Shown here: positions 53,170 through 62,856 of the stretch, one piece after another
How positions within the stretch are numbered: the stretch's first letter is position 1
Layout of the letters: the number at the start of each line of letters is the position of its first letter
Assembly (NCBI GenBank): GCA_030374765.1
Contig: JARGXX010000088.1
Location: 1,054,001-1,118,000, forward strand
Length of the DNA: 64,000 bases
From: Agarophyton chilense
Lineage: Eukaryota > Rhodophyta > Florideophyceae > Gracilariales > Gracilariaceae
Direction: 5' to 3'
Translations under genes and position numbers: made by a program
Notes under the pieces: model-generated
The model's database searches: none
The model's input: only the letters and a program-made list of their open reading frames with translations
What the model was told of the DNA's origin: nothing

Positions 53170-54854
53170 TTACCCGCGGATATGATTATTCAGCATGGCG
53201 GTAAGATCAACACGATCTCCTTGCAGTTGTTCTTCGGGGAAGCCCGCGTCTAAGAGAAATTGTCTCAACGGTGTCAAAAAGGGATCCTCCGCATCGCTGG
53301 GTTCTTGGGCGAACCCATGATGGTACCCCATTGACGGGTTGACACCCGATGTCAAAGCCGTTGGCGGCGAAGCAGCCGTCATAGGAGCAGTACCGGACAG
53401 TTCAGGTTCATCCTCCAAATCGAGTTCCGCATCAGCACCGGGAGCTTCTTCATACTCCTGATCTGCAAACTCAGAAAGTGTGAACTCGTACACATATCCA
53501 GTACGCTGATATGGAGGGCACTCCATAGGATTCGCACGAAGGTCACGAGCCTCATCAGACGTGATTATCTGGCTGGTCCAGGGATTGTACCATACAAAAT
53601 CTCCAGCATTAGCTGTGCGTCCCGGCGAATGATCTCGATGGTGCACCCTTGTGCCTCTAGCTGATTGCTCCAATGGAACTCCATGCCATTCGATACTGTC
53701 GATCGAGTCTACCAAGAGTAGGAATTCGTCATAATTTGCACGGGACCCCAACGCAAGGGAAAGATCGAGTTTTCTCGCATCTATCTCCGCGCTGTTGACG
53801 ACATGTACCAAACCCATTAAGTATCGTACGCATCTCAGAGGATATACGCTGCCATTTTGGCAATGAACTCGGAGAACACGATCGTCCAGTATCCCGAGAA
53901 CGGGTCGTTGGTTAACACGGAACTGATATAGATTATGGCAGGAGGAAAATCCACCGGACATCCACGAGGGCTCTCGATCTCCGCTCAGGGCTCTGGCAGC
54001 GAGACATAGCGTCCGACGCGAGCATTCTGCCTAATTCGATCAATCTCGATCATTTGGTATGGAACCAGCTACCCCAAGCGGGATCTCGTACGTCGTTCCC
54101 AACAAGGATAATCCCAGTACGAAATGTCTCTCTTATGGAGGAAGCGGAAGTCCGCACGGAGCAAGGGCCGGCGAAAGCAGAGTGGCGCGTTGCGTACATC
54201 AAGTGAGCCGCGCCATTCGTCGACGTCGACTTCGTACAAGGACTCGATGTACGTGTATTCTTTGCCATTCGTGCGAGCCATCCAGAGATCCAGATTCCAA
54301 TCTTCACTGAGAACGACCGTGCTAATGAACCGGTGCAGATGCTGGTATATCAGCTTGGTGAACCGAGTTTGGGCTTCTTCCATACTGTCGTTGGTATACT
54401 GGGAAATCGCTTTATCTGGAAAAGCAAAGTGCGTAAGCCAATCGTGGCTGCGGACAGCCGCATAAGGAAGGCCGTCAGGAAGGTAACCGCTGAAGACGTA
54501 CCGGGTGATCAACGCGTCATCGCGAAGAGCGACTGGGTCAAACCAGGGAGCCTGCGCGAAGAGGTCAGCATCGTCGAGAGGGTCTCGTCCCACCAAATCC
54601 GCGGGACGTGGATAGCTGCGTTGAGCCCGACCAGACGGCGCTCGAATGATCCCAACGGAGGATACATAAGCCGCATTCGACATCAAACCTGACGCCAAAG
54701 GCTGTGAGGGGAAGGATTGGAAAGCCAGGCGAGGATACCGCATTGACCGGAAGACCGAAAGCGCCGCAGTATGCGAATCCAAGCCACTGCTGGCGTAAGG
54801 ACCCTCGGAGGGTACGTCTCCGTTGTTGGAGTTGTGCGGCGCGTAGGGGTTCAT
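53170..54854 (-). pseudogene. uncharacterised antisense accessory gene of Gy3, broken
   Basis: The N-terminal frame 54854-54069 (261 codons) ends in TAG but stays collinear for another 100 bp, past a TGA. The C-terminal frame 53961-53170 (263 codons) is in a different phase. Comparison with 9755-12220 shows the two halves belong to one protein of about 560 residues. Conserved blocks: APW, YLP...VRSHDW, RPLLRADFRF, RTRSRLG, NQRPVLGIL and SPGRTANAGDFVWYNPW. An acidic linker (APGADAELDLEDEPE) precedes the C-terminal block DPFLTPLRQFLLDAGFP. No signal peptide, membrane segment or known domain was seen, so it is not an obvious Env. A TATA-like box 73 bp upstream suggests its own promoter. Function is unknown; a Gag-like, regulatory or captured host gene are all possible. 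Confidence 0.7.
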
Positions 54855-54926
54855 CGCTGAGAAAGTTGGAACAGATGGTACTTTTGTGTAGACGAGGAAA
54901 TTTCAGAAGGCCGATGCATGTTCCGG

Positions 54927-54934
54927 TATATAAA
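54927..54934 (-). promoter_or_regulatory. TATA-like box for the antisense gene of Gy3
   Basis: TTTATATA on the minus strand lies 73 bp before the ATG at 54854 and inside the element, 44 bp from the 3' LTR. On the plus strand it reads TATATAAA and could equally serve transcription into the LTR. It is the best TATA match in the 123-bp space between the gene and the LTR. Confidence 0.5.
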
Positions 54935-54963
54935 GACGTCTTGCGTCGCCGGTGCTTCGCTCT

Positions 54964-54977
54964 GAACGGGGGGAACG
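54964..54977 (+). other. Gy3 polypurine tract
   Basis: GAACGGGGGGAACG abuts the 3' LTR start. Confidence 0.75.
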
Positions 54978-55595
54978 TGTAGTGTTCTGCACTGCCCGAA
55001 TGTTAATGGAAGATTTTTTTGGCTAAGTATAATGATACTCATAAGTCAGTACAACGGCTAGGATGAAGTTATGAAACGGCACCCCGCAGATGGTCCGTGA
55101 GGTGGTATGTTACACGTGGGACATCGGTCTGCCACGGCGCATCCGATTCGACCCTTTGTAGGGAAATATCGGATTGGCAACGGCGCATATACTGTAGTGA
55201 GTAGCCACGCGGCAAGCATTGTCTCGTACTGTAGAGGGGTTAATCGGCTAACCAAGTTTATATCTACATATTATTATATGCGGCGCTCACCCCTGTGCCC
55301 TGTACTTAAGGCACAGAAGGGAGCGCCGACTCCAAAGTAAAGGAGACAACAACCGGCTTCACAACGCACTTGTTCCTTGTTCAGGATTCCTTAACCGGCG
55401 AACCGGACAAGCTACAACAAGTAGTTGTCCGATCAATAGTACCAACCACCCTCATTGGAGAGTAGGGCCTTACAACCCCCATTCTAGCTCGCTAGTGTTG
55501 TGCTCTACCACACCTTCCCCTTAGCCGCAAGCACCCATTTGGCAGTCCCGAACACTCTCGCAGGTGTCTGCTCTCTCTGAAGAGCGGATACTACA
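54978..55595 (+). repeat. Gy3 3' LTR
   Basis: 618 bp, TGTAGTGTTC to GGATACTACA. It has the same length as the 5' LTR and differs at roughly 45 positions, most of them C/T or G/A exchanges (my visual count). Confidence 0.95.
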
Positions 55596-56356
55596 AGCAG
55601 CAATATGGACTTTACAATGACCTCAAATGAAAATCTCGAGAAAATTATATACGAAGGCCTCTGTGCTTCTATAGTGCTCCTACTATACAGTCGCAGCTCT
55701 GAAGCAAAAAGCCTTTGCCATTGGCAAACGCGTCACCGCCTGGGCTCTCAAAGGTGACAATTGTTGTTGTTGTTTTCTGGAACGTCTACACCGTTATCAC
55801 CATTAGAATGGATCGCTATCTGTTTCAAAAGCCAACTGGACGTGGGCAAGATTCGTTTCTTGCGTTACGTATCTAAGACTCGTTTTAGCCTGAATGATTT
55901 AAGCTACAAATAAGCCGTAAGAGACTTTCGCTTTCGGTGCAGCAAGATATATACATTGTCGATCATTCTCAATTGGCCTAGTGGATGCACTGCTCGCAAA
56001 GGCTACCGCTGTGCTTCGTTCATAGCTACATTTATCTTTCTAACGCGGCTCTCTTTTCCTAGCAGGTGGTATGACCTTAAATACCTCTTCGAAACGAGAG
56101 CCTCAACGCTTTGTGAGATCTTCTTTGAGGTCGTTGAGCAAGATATAGGACAAAATAGTCACTGTTTGAAGGATTTCCGACCCAGACTTGTGTTCGAACG
56201 TGCGGCGATTCATGTAGAACCTATTAAAGACCAAAATGCGCCGCCGGGTATCTTTTCTTCGTTTAAAGACTGCACTAAGATACAAGTTAGTCGCCCTGGC
56301 GGTGGAAATAGCCTTTCACGCTCTTCTTTTTCAGGCGACTAGCTTCACCACTGTTT
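55596..56356. other. no gene recognised
   Basis: The right flank of Gy3. A 128-codon plus-strand frame at 55956-56342 has no recognisable motif. A TTGTTGTTGTTG run lies near 55760. Confidence 0.45.
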
Positions 56357-56443
56357 AGTATAGTGAGCTACACCGATGACGTAATTTTGTCACTGGGTCG
56401 ACCCTCGTGCAGTATGGTGAGCTACACAAAGGAGGTAATGATG
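56357..56443 (+). repeat. direct repeat, two units of about 33 bp
   Basis: AGTATAGTGAGCTACAC at 56357 recurs as AGTATGGTGAGCTACAC at 56411 (spacing 54 bp). The similarity continues through a GTAAT block. Confidence 0.8.
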
Positions 56444-56480
56444 CCACGTGTTGGATCTGGATGGTTGCCGTCATGCTCCA

Positions 56481-56900
56481 TGTACTACAGTGGTTTAGTT
56501 ACCAATTAGTTTAGCCTTTCGCTGGTTTAGTATTATATAGATAGGATTAAGTAGATAGGGAGGCGCTCCTCAAGTGCACCTCCCGTGGCCACCTGGCGAG
56601 GAGCGCCACCCTATATCGGGTGGCTGGTGAGATGTATATCTTCACCAAGCATGGCCACCCCGGTCACTATTGAAAAGCTAAGCACCTAACCGCAAGTCTA
56701 GTGTCCTTACGGTTTTCCGGAACCGCGTGTGCTGTGCATCACCGTCTACCAACGTGGTCTCAGTTCGGCCGCCGTTCCTGTGGCACCCTTCAGTGGCTGA
56801 TCCTGCCCCACCTTACAGGTATCTTCAATCTCCGCGTCCTAGGTCGAGCCCGTTGCGCGTTCCCTAGAACCGACAGGTCTTACACCGCCGCTACCGTTTT
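56481..56900. repeat. hairpin-rich, LTR-like sequence
   Basis: It may start TGTACTACAG. It has a perfect inverted repeat GGCGCTCCTC (56562-56571) / GAGGAGCGCC (56598-56607) with the palindrome GTGGCCAC in the loop, and directly after it GCCACCC-TATATC-GGGTGGC (56605-56624). The style resembles the family H repeats and the Gy2 LTR. The right end is not defined and no target duplication was found. Confidence 0.35.
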
Positions 56901-57546
56901 GGTTTATACCACACACTGCTTAATATATCAAACCGTAACAACGCAAGATCGTTTTCTTTTCCATTTGTATAATCCAGAAGTTAAACGGCGTCATAACTTG
57001 ACTCTATTTCGTAATGGTAGCATCGATCAAGCACTATAAAGCAGTTTGAGCATAGCTTGACAAAAGTTCTGTCTGTATGGTGATGCCACATGTGTTTCGC
57101 GGGCTTGGTTACAGGTTGCGTATGACAAAAGGATAGGTACACCTGCGCAACTGGTGTATAACAAAAGCATGAGCGCAGTACGAGAAGCTGTGGAATTAAC
57201 AAACAATGACTTGAAGCAGATATGGACTCAGCAAGATTTCAAGAGGCTGCGATGTGTTCGAAAATCTCCCATTGCACTACGTAACAAAGCAGCAGCGCAG
57301 CTACGAAATAAAAGGGTATCTATCGATCATGGAAGTGGTCACACCAGTAGCTACTTCATGTGCCAATCATCAAGTCTCAACAGGTACTTTAACGTTCATT
57401 AAACTAACTCTTCCGCCTCTAGGGAATAGCGGCAACTGTGCGAAAAGACCGAAGAGGCCGTAGAGAGTCTGAGCGAAACTCTGACTCTGGATTTAGAAGC
57501 ATAGAGAACCGCAAACCCGAAAACGGAGCGAGTGGCGGTAACTTCG
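56901..57546. other. no gene recognised
   Basis: Short frames only, none with recognisable features. Confidence 0.45.
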
Positions 57547-57720
57547 TCACATTAACGTGTCCACGAACGCGCCCATGACTTACAGCACCTCTTTCCTCTC
57601 GGCCAAAGCCCGTTTTCTTTCCTCACGTTATATCTCGTGGTGTTTCTCTTCAAGTTTAATCTTCCTCTTCTCGACCGCAATGCCTCGCGATTCGTATACC
57701 TAAAATGCATCCTGAGGACT
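57547..57720 (-). pseudogene. relic of a coiled-coil gene with three TAA/TAG stops
   Basis: One minus-strand frame ending in TGA at 57547 has three stops, each explained by CAG/CAA to TAG/TAA. Reading through them gives a charged helix: VYESRGIAVEKRKIKLEE, then REERKRALAERKEVL, then VMGAFVDTLM. This resembles the C-terminal coil of transposon-associated Myb-like proteins and the relic at 42330-42674. The rest of the gene upstream was not recognisable. Confidence 0.4.
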
Positions 57721-59163
57721 TAAAATCCGCTTTTAGCGCTTTATATGAAAGTCAAACTACCATGCCTCGAGTTTTAACCCCTTGTCGTCGAAATCTTTTT
57801 GGGTAGCCATATTATCGCTTACCAGGTTTCTATCTTCCTTTTAAGAATCTGGGGAACATTTGGGCTAACGAAATTTCCTAGAGCTGGATGTACAAATAGG
57901 ATTTCCACCGTTCTAAACCACTTTGGAATCATTTTCATATTCAGTTTCCGAGTTCAATCTCGACAGAGCGCGTTCGCGTATTTTTTTACCCTCCTTGTTT
58001 CAAGTTCTTTGTAGAGTAATGCCGGGCGACGGGAAGTGCCCTAGGAGACGTTCGAAACCCACGCTCAAAGAGAGTCAGAACAGAGGCAAGAGGCCTCTTG
58101 ACTTCACTGTTGTGAGCGTAACTCCACTGGAGATTCAGGTAAACCTAAGAGGTTGAAAGAACAGGCCAGCAAGGCGTCCAAAGATGGTGGAGGTTTTTTC
58201 GTACCGAGGCGTACAGCGAGTAAACAGGTGTCGGTATATCTGGTGAACGGAAGGAAAACAAGGGAAAGGTCCAAAGAAAAACAAGCAGGATACTCGTGTT
58301 AACAAAAAAAGAATATAATACGCAAGAAAACACCCAATAATTGGGCGGAGGTTGTACCTGGTAGGTGAAAGAAATATAATAAATAAAGAAACATATAAGC
58401 GTAAAGAACAATAGTTGGTATGCACTGCAGTGTACTTTTTCACGGCACCGGTTGGATAACAAAGCCGTACTCACTAGAGCTTCTCCAAGAAGAAGGAAAA
58501 GCTGTCGCGCAAGCGAACCAAGTCAGTGCCGAACACGGGTTGACTCTTAAAAGTGGGTGGCAAGCGTGAGCTTGCCTCTCCTAAGTACTGTACTACTGTA
58601 TGAGTATCGCGTTGGTTCATGTTAACGTAGGGCTGTATCTACGAAGTGAGGTGCAAAGACAATGTTCAGCACAATGCTGGGTTCTTCGCGCTCTTACGCT
58701 CACCCTGTGCTTTACTCGGCCTAAGGCTAGGCCTTTTGTATCACTTTGTTCGTGCCCGTTCGCGTGGATGCTGTCTTGGCTTCACTGGCGCTGACAATTA
58801 CAATGGGCGATATATCCCGTTCAATCTTGCATTTATTAAAAGCTCGGTGGTTTGCATCAACCATTTCGGAATCATAGAGCATCCTCTATGTGCTCGGCAG
58901 CAGCGTGTGTTTCGCAACTACAGAGTGGCTGTGTGGAAATATCTACAAATATCTAGATTCCCATACGAGGGCTGCGCCACTCCTGGCACTGTAAGCCTAT
59001 TCAAATGGGTACTAAATTATATAATAAATTGCTTAATTAAGAAGATTATTCTGGGTCTACAGTGCACGCCATACTCATGTTGTGAGACATTCCTTGTTTG
59101 GAGATATTCATAAGTCAAGAAACGCCTCATCTCTATCAGAGCAACCAAAGTACTTTGCATTAT
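57721..59163. other. no gene recognised
   Basis: A low-coding region. An ATG frame at 58019-58156 ends near a GTAAAC donor-like site, and a 155-codon frame spans 58646-59113, but neither shows family features. Nothing is called. Confidence 0.4.
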
Positions 59164-59831
59164 TGTAGGACAATGCCCCCAAGGGGGAAAACCTACGAAG
59201 ACGTCCGGATCTTCCTCTCACGAGGTAACCGGCGCGGTAGAGCCCTCCCAGGGATCGGCGCGCCATGCCGGGTGTAAGCCGGAGCGGAACCGTCGCGACG
59301 GGCGCAGGGAGGCTGAAAAAAGCCGAGAATATCCGCCGAAGCGGTGCTTGCGTATCCTCTGAGGAGGAAAAACCCACGAGAGTGGCGAGCACGACAGGTG
59401 TCTGTGCGAGCCGCAAGAGCGGGAATTGCCCAATGAAAGTGAGGAAAAGGGAAGGAAAATGGGAACGGAGGCAAGAGGGCGAGGTTGACCGCGAGTCGCA
59501 AGAGGGGACTCGGGAATAGCCGGCACTGCCGGGTGTAGCAAACCGTATAGACGGGCGGAACCACGAAAGTGGGAATAGATACCCAAAACACGAAGGCTGC
59601 TTGAACGTCCAAGGGGGTTGGGAAGCCGTGCACCACGGGAAATCCCTCCGTAAGGAGTTGTATATCCGCGCAGGCGGTTCGACCCAGAGCTAAGATCTGG
59701 AAGACCAAGATCACCTTTGTTGGGGAGACTTTACTGGACCGGCGGCCGCGAGGCCGGCGGCCTAAGTACTGTAGTCACCGTAGAATAGAATAAACAAAGT
59801 CTATCCTAAATAGCTAAATGTCCGTCTAACA
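59164..59831 (+). repeat. hairpin-array LTR-like repeat (family H), copy 3
   Basis: 668 bp, TGTAGGACAA to GTCCGTCTAACA. It contains a string of perfect short hairpins, among them CCCCC-AA-GGGGG (59176-59187), CCTC-TCAC-GAGG (59214), CCCT-CCC-AGGG (59233), CCGTCGCGACGG (59290), GGCT-GAAAAA-AGCC (59311), CCG-AAG-CGG (59336), CCTC-TGAG-GAGG (59356), CCAC-GAGA-GTGG (59374), CCGC-AAGA-GCGG (59411), a CGAGTC/GACTCG stem (59492-59512), CCGGC-ACT-GCCGG (59520), CCAC-GAAA-GTGG (59561), CTCC-GTAA-GGAG (59646) and GGCC-GCGA-GGCC (59744). Four loops are GNRA. It is much more GC-rich than its flanks. Its ends resemble those at 8855 and 10937. No protein and no clear target duplication. Confidence 0.55.
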
Positions 59832-60343
59832 AAGGGGCCAATCTGGCGGCCACGTGTCGCGCAGGCGCTGCGGCCACGTGTATGGCACCCGGTCCCGCCG
59901 GTGCATCACCGGCGTTCCGGCCATCGCCGTGAAAACGGATTACTCCTACTCATAACGAGGTTGCACGCCGGAGGCTCCGGAAAAAACTTAAGTCCCCAAA
60001 AACCTCCCTGGAGGACGTTGCTCTTCAATTGTATGCTTATATTATTTTTTTCTTTTCGTCGTGCTTTGTTTTACGCTGTTCGTCTGGCTCATCAGACAAC
60101 AAGAATTACATCGTTCATTAGCGTCTCTGTCTCTCCAACACACCTTGAAAATTTATGATGGGGTGACGTTGTTCTTGGAGGTTTCTCAGTGATTTTCCAA
60201 TAATTTGTTGAAGCGTTCGTTGAGATTTTTTTATGTCAGTTCGACGACGGTTTTGAAGTAGGACGCATGTATGGATCCTTTGACTATAGACAGCGCTTTT
60301 TCGAAGCAGGACTGCGTTTTGAAGTGTGTTGGTAGATGTGCAT
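59832..60343. other. no gene recognised
   Basis: The left edge is GC-rich and may still belong to the repeat. The rest is AT-rich and featureless. On the minus strand a possible second exon for the small frame at 60344-60586 lies at about 60353-60230 (see there). Confidence 0.4.
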
Positions 60344-60586
60344 CTACGGCTGCCATGACTTTGAGCAAATGAATGTCAACCGAGAGTAAGAAACAAAATC
60401 GGCGCTTACACTCGTTTTTGTTCTAGCGGCGCTGGGGCGATTCCGGTTGGGGGCATAACCTGTGATGGGGGAGGTCTCTTTGTGGTCAAAGCAGGCTCGG
60501 GAGAGGGCATATTTGTTGCTGAAGGCGAGGTAAGCGGCGCGATTGATTGGGGATTTGGGCAGCGACGAGTCTTGGTCTTCCGCCAT
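60344..60586 (-). CDS. possible small host gene or first exon, unrecognised
   Basis: An 80-codon frame starts in the good context AACATGGCGG. The first 55 residues are evenly composed (MAEDQDSSLPKSPINRAAYL). A GTGTAAG donor-like site lies near codon 60, and an AAAG acceptor near 60354 would lead into a further frame of about 42 codons ending near 60230. I do not recognise the product. It may be a real small gene with one intron or chance; the evidence is weak. Confidence 0.25.
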   Translation of the reverse strand: MAEDQDSSLPKSPINRAAYLAFSNKYALSRACFDHKETSPITGYAPNRNRPSAARTKTSVSADFVSYSRLTFICSKSWQP

Positions 60587-60973
60587 GTTTCGTTGACGGA
60601 AGTTGGCGGGAGCGTAACGGGAGCGCTACCCCTCAAGAGAGCTTTGTAGGGAGTGGTGCCCTAATGAGTTTTTTTGGCAAATGCGCTATTTTGCCCGAGT
60701 AGCAAAAAATGAAATGACTTCACTTTCATTTTGCGCCTTATAGGGCTCAACTATTACTACGTGTGACGTAATTTGGCGGCGAAGCGATGTCATTTTTTTT
60801 GTATGCTCACTTTTGAGGTAAAAATCGTGGCTTTAAATTCAGGAAACGATAATTGACAATGATTGCCGATTTCTTAGCAATCGTTAGTTTTCCAATGTTT
60901 CTTGGTTCCATTCTGCCATATAATATCGTTCTGTCCCAGCTCGCAGCCATACATTTCTTTAGACCAAAACTTT

Positions 60974-62276
60974 CAGTAAAGTCTGTTTCAAAATCATATT
61001 TGTAGCGCAAATCTTCCAAAAATCGATGTTTTGGCTACAGTAAAACCAAAAAATATTAATGGGAAAAAATGTTCAAGTAAGAAAACTGTTTCAAAAACAT
61101 AACCTTTATTGCATCCTTTTTATTCTAACGCGAGTTCAGTTGTATATTTTTGCTCCTTTAGCCTGTATAATAGTTACAAAACGCTTTGGAATTGATTATG
61201 TAAAAGGAATGATAACATTTCAGTCAATCTTTTCCCAGCAATATTTGATACAATTTTTTAGATCAAAAACTATATCAAATTTCCTTCCTTGCACATAAAC
61301 CATTCCGGCCAACATTCCCCAAATGTTTCCGATAAGATTGAGGTCAAAAGAGCGCCCAGGTTATTCCATAACCGACATATTTAGACAATTAAACCACTGT
61401 TTCATAGAATTCTAGTTATGAAAATGTGCATTATGTTGCTGAAAAATGAATTCTTCTCCGTGCATACATTTTGCAAAAGGTAGAAGATTTTTTTCTAGAA
61501 TTTCAGCATACTTCTCAGAGTTCATTTTAGTTTCAACAAAAGCTATATCAATTGCTGTTTTCGTAGAGATTTCAGCCCATACCATTTCTGATGCGCCTAC
61601 TGAATGCCTGATCACAAATTCTTTCTTTTCTTTTCGTAGATCATGCCAATAAAGCTTAAAGCAATCTGGACCATCAAAGTTAAACTTTTTTTCGTCGGAA
61701 AAGATAAAATTATTTCATTTCGTGTTTTAATAAGCATTTTGAGCACACAATTAAACTCGATTTTTTGTGATTATCTTTTAATAAAAAGTTCTCCTCATTT
61801 TTCTGTACTTGAACAAATTTTGACGGTTGACTTCACGCCTTATTGTAGATATTGATAGAAGCAAATTTAGATTTTTGACAAATTTTTCGCAAGATGAAGT
61901 GTTTCGGCATAGTTTAAGCTTTATTCCACGCTCATCGGCCGAAGATAGTGACGTAGGACGGCCGGTTAAACGCTTTTTTCCGTATGTAGCGGGGTTTTCG
62001 ATGAAGTTGCTGATTTTTAATGGCCTGCGCTTGAGTTTTCGGGCTATATCTGCTGGAATCATACCCTGACCTACTCATTTCATGATTTCCAGCTGTGCAG
62101 AACGTGTCAGAGGTGCGCCACGAGCCATAAATGAGCTAATGATTGTATAAAGGATGTACTTTTGAAACAGTGTTATTGACTTAGTGGATTTTATTTTTTG
62201 TGAAATGTGCTCTACAGTCCGTGAAATGCCTTTTTGGTGAAGTTTTTGTAAAGGGATATGTTTTTGAAACGCACTG
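60974..62276 (-). mobile_element. Tc1/mariner-like transposon, full-length but dead
   Basis: About 1.3 kb. The left terminus CAGTAAAGTCTGTTTCAAAATCATAT and the right terminus, read inwards CAGTGCGTTTCAAAAACATAT, are inverted repeats; the right end is followed by TA, the normal target. The minus strand holds pieces of transposase: an HTH part (62062-61778, RKLKRRPLKISNFIENP, GRPTSLSSADERGIK) and a catalytic part (61615-61412, WAEISTKTAIDIAF, FIFQQHNAHFHN, with the catalytic Asp of QQDNA changed to His). Frameshifts separate them. A truncated relative is at 8194-8854. Confidence 0.88.
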
Positions 62277-62856
62277 TATGTTTGTCACCTTTGCCTCATG
62301 GGACAATCAGTGATGATGGGACTTGACCGCGCGCTAGCTATTTGTAAGATCTCTTTTTTTTTGAGAACTTCAGCATTCCAGGATTTTTTCTGGAAAGCAA
62401 ACTGTTTTGCCGAAACGTCAATACAATGCTTTGCGTCAATGGTTACAAAACCTTAAAACAAATAGAGTGAATCCATAGCTTCAAAGCACAAGATAGTGGT
62501 CAGATGAATCTCAAGCCAACACTGACATCCCTGGGTTACAAAACAATGCGTTCGCCGAATTCTACTCAATTTTGTACTGGTGTACGTTCACGCTCCGAAA
62601 CAAAGCGTTGCAGTCCCCGCTTTTGTTTATCGAACGACTTGTCTAAAGAAAGTATTTGAACGGTAACTGCGTAGATTCAGTAAGATCACGGCTGCATGAA
62701 AAACAGGTAGAACTGTAGCTTGGTGATTCTGTGAAATACGCAAAGGTTTAAATCTCTTTTGATGTTTGGCAGCATCCTGTCGTATCCGTCTGTGGAAGAA
62801 GAGAAATCTAGACCTCGATGGATAGAAAGAGAGAGGAATAGGAAAAATGATTTCAC
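62277..62856. other. no gene recognised
   Basis: Spacer between the Tc1-like element and the aminotransferase gene. Short frames only. Confidence 0.5.

Larger units (their letters stand above)
45096..55595 (+). mobile_element. full-length Ty3/gypsy chromovirus Gy3 with antisense accessory gene
   Basis: The 10,500-bp element has two 618-bp LTRs, a primer-binding-like site, gag, protease, RT, RNase H, integrase, a true chromodomain, a purine-rich repeat, an unknown gene on the opposite strand and a polypurine tract. LTRs differ at roughly 45 sites, mostly transitions, so it is older than Gy2. Gag and pol have several stops and one frameshift. No target duplication is visible (ATCGT before, AGCAG after). 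Solo LTRs of the family lie at 861-1525 and 42720-43371. Confidence 0.95.

Noticed and set aside
53961-54069. An intron joining the two halves of the Gy3 antisense gene
   Set aside because: The first frame stays collinear with the 9755 homologue past its stops into this gap, so point stops plus one frameshift explain it better than splicing.
59650-59700. Possible tRNA gene (GGTTCGACCC)
   Set aside because: Only a B-box-like motif; no cloverleaf can be formed around it.
59193-59714. A 173-codon minus-strand frame through the hairpin array
   Set aside because: High GC with few stops favours chance frames; frames are open on both strands here and none has recognisable features.
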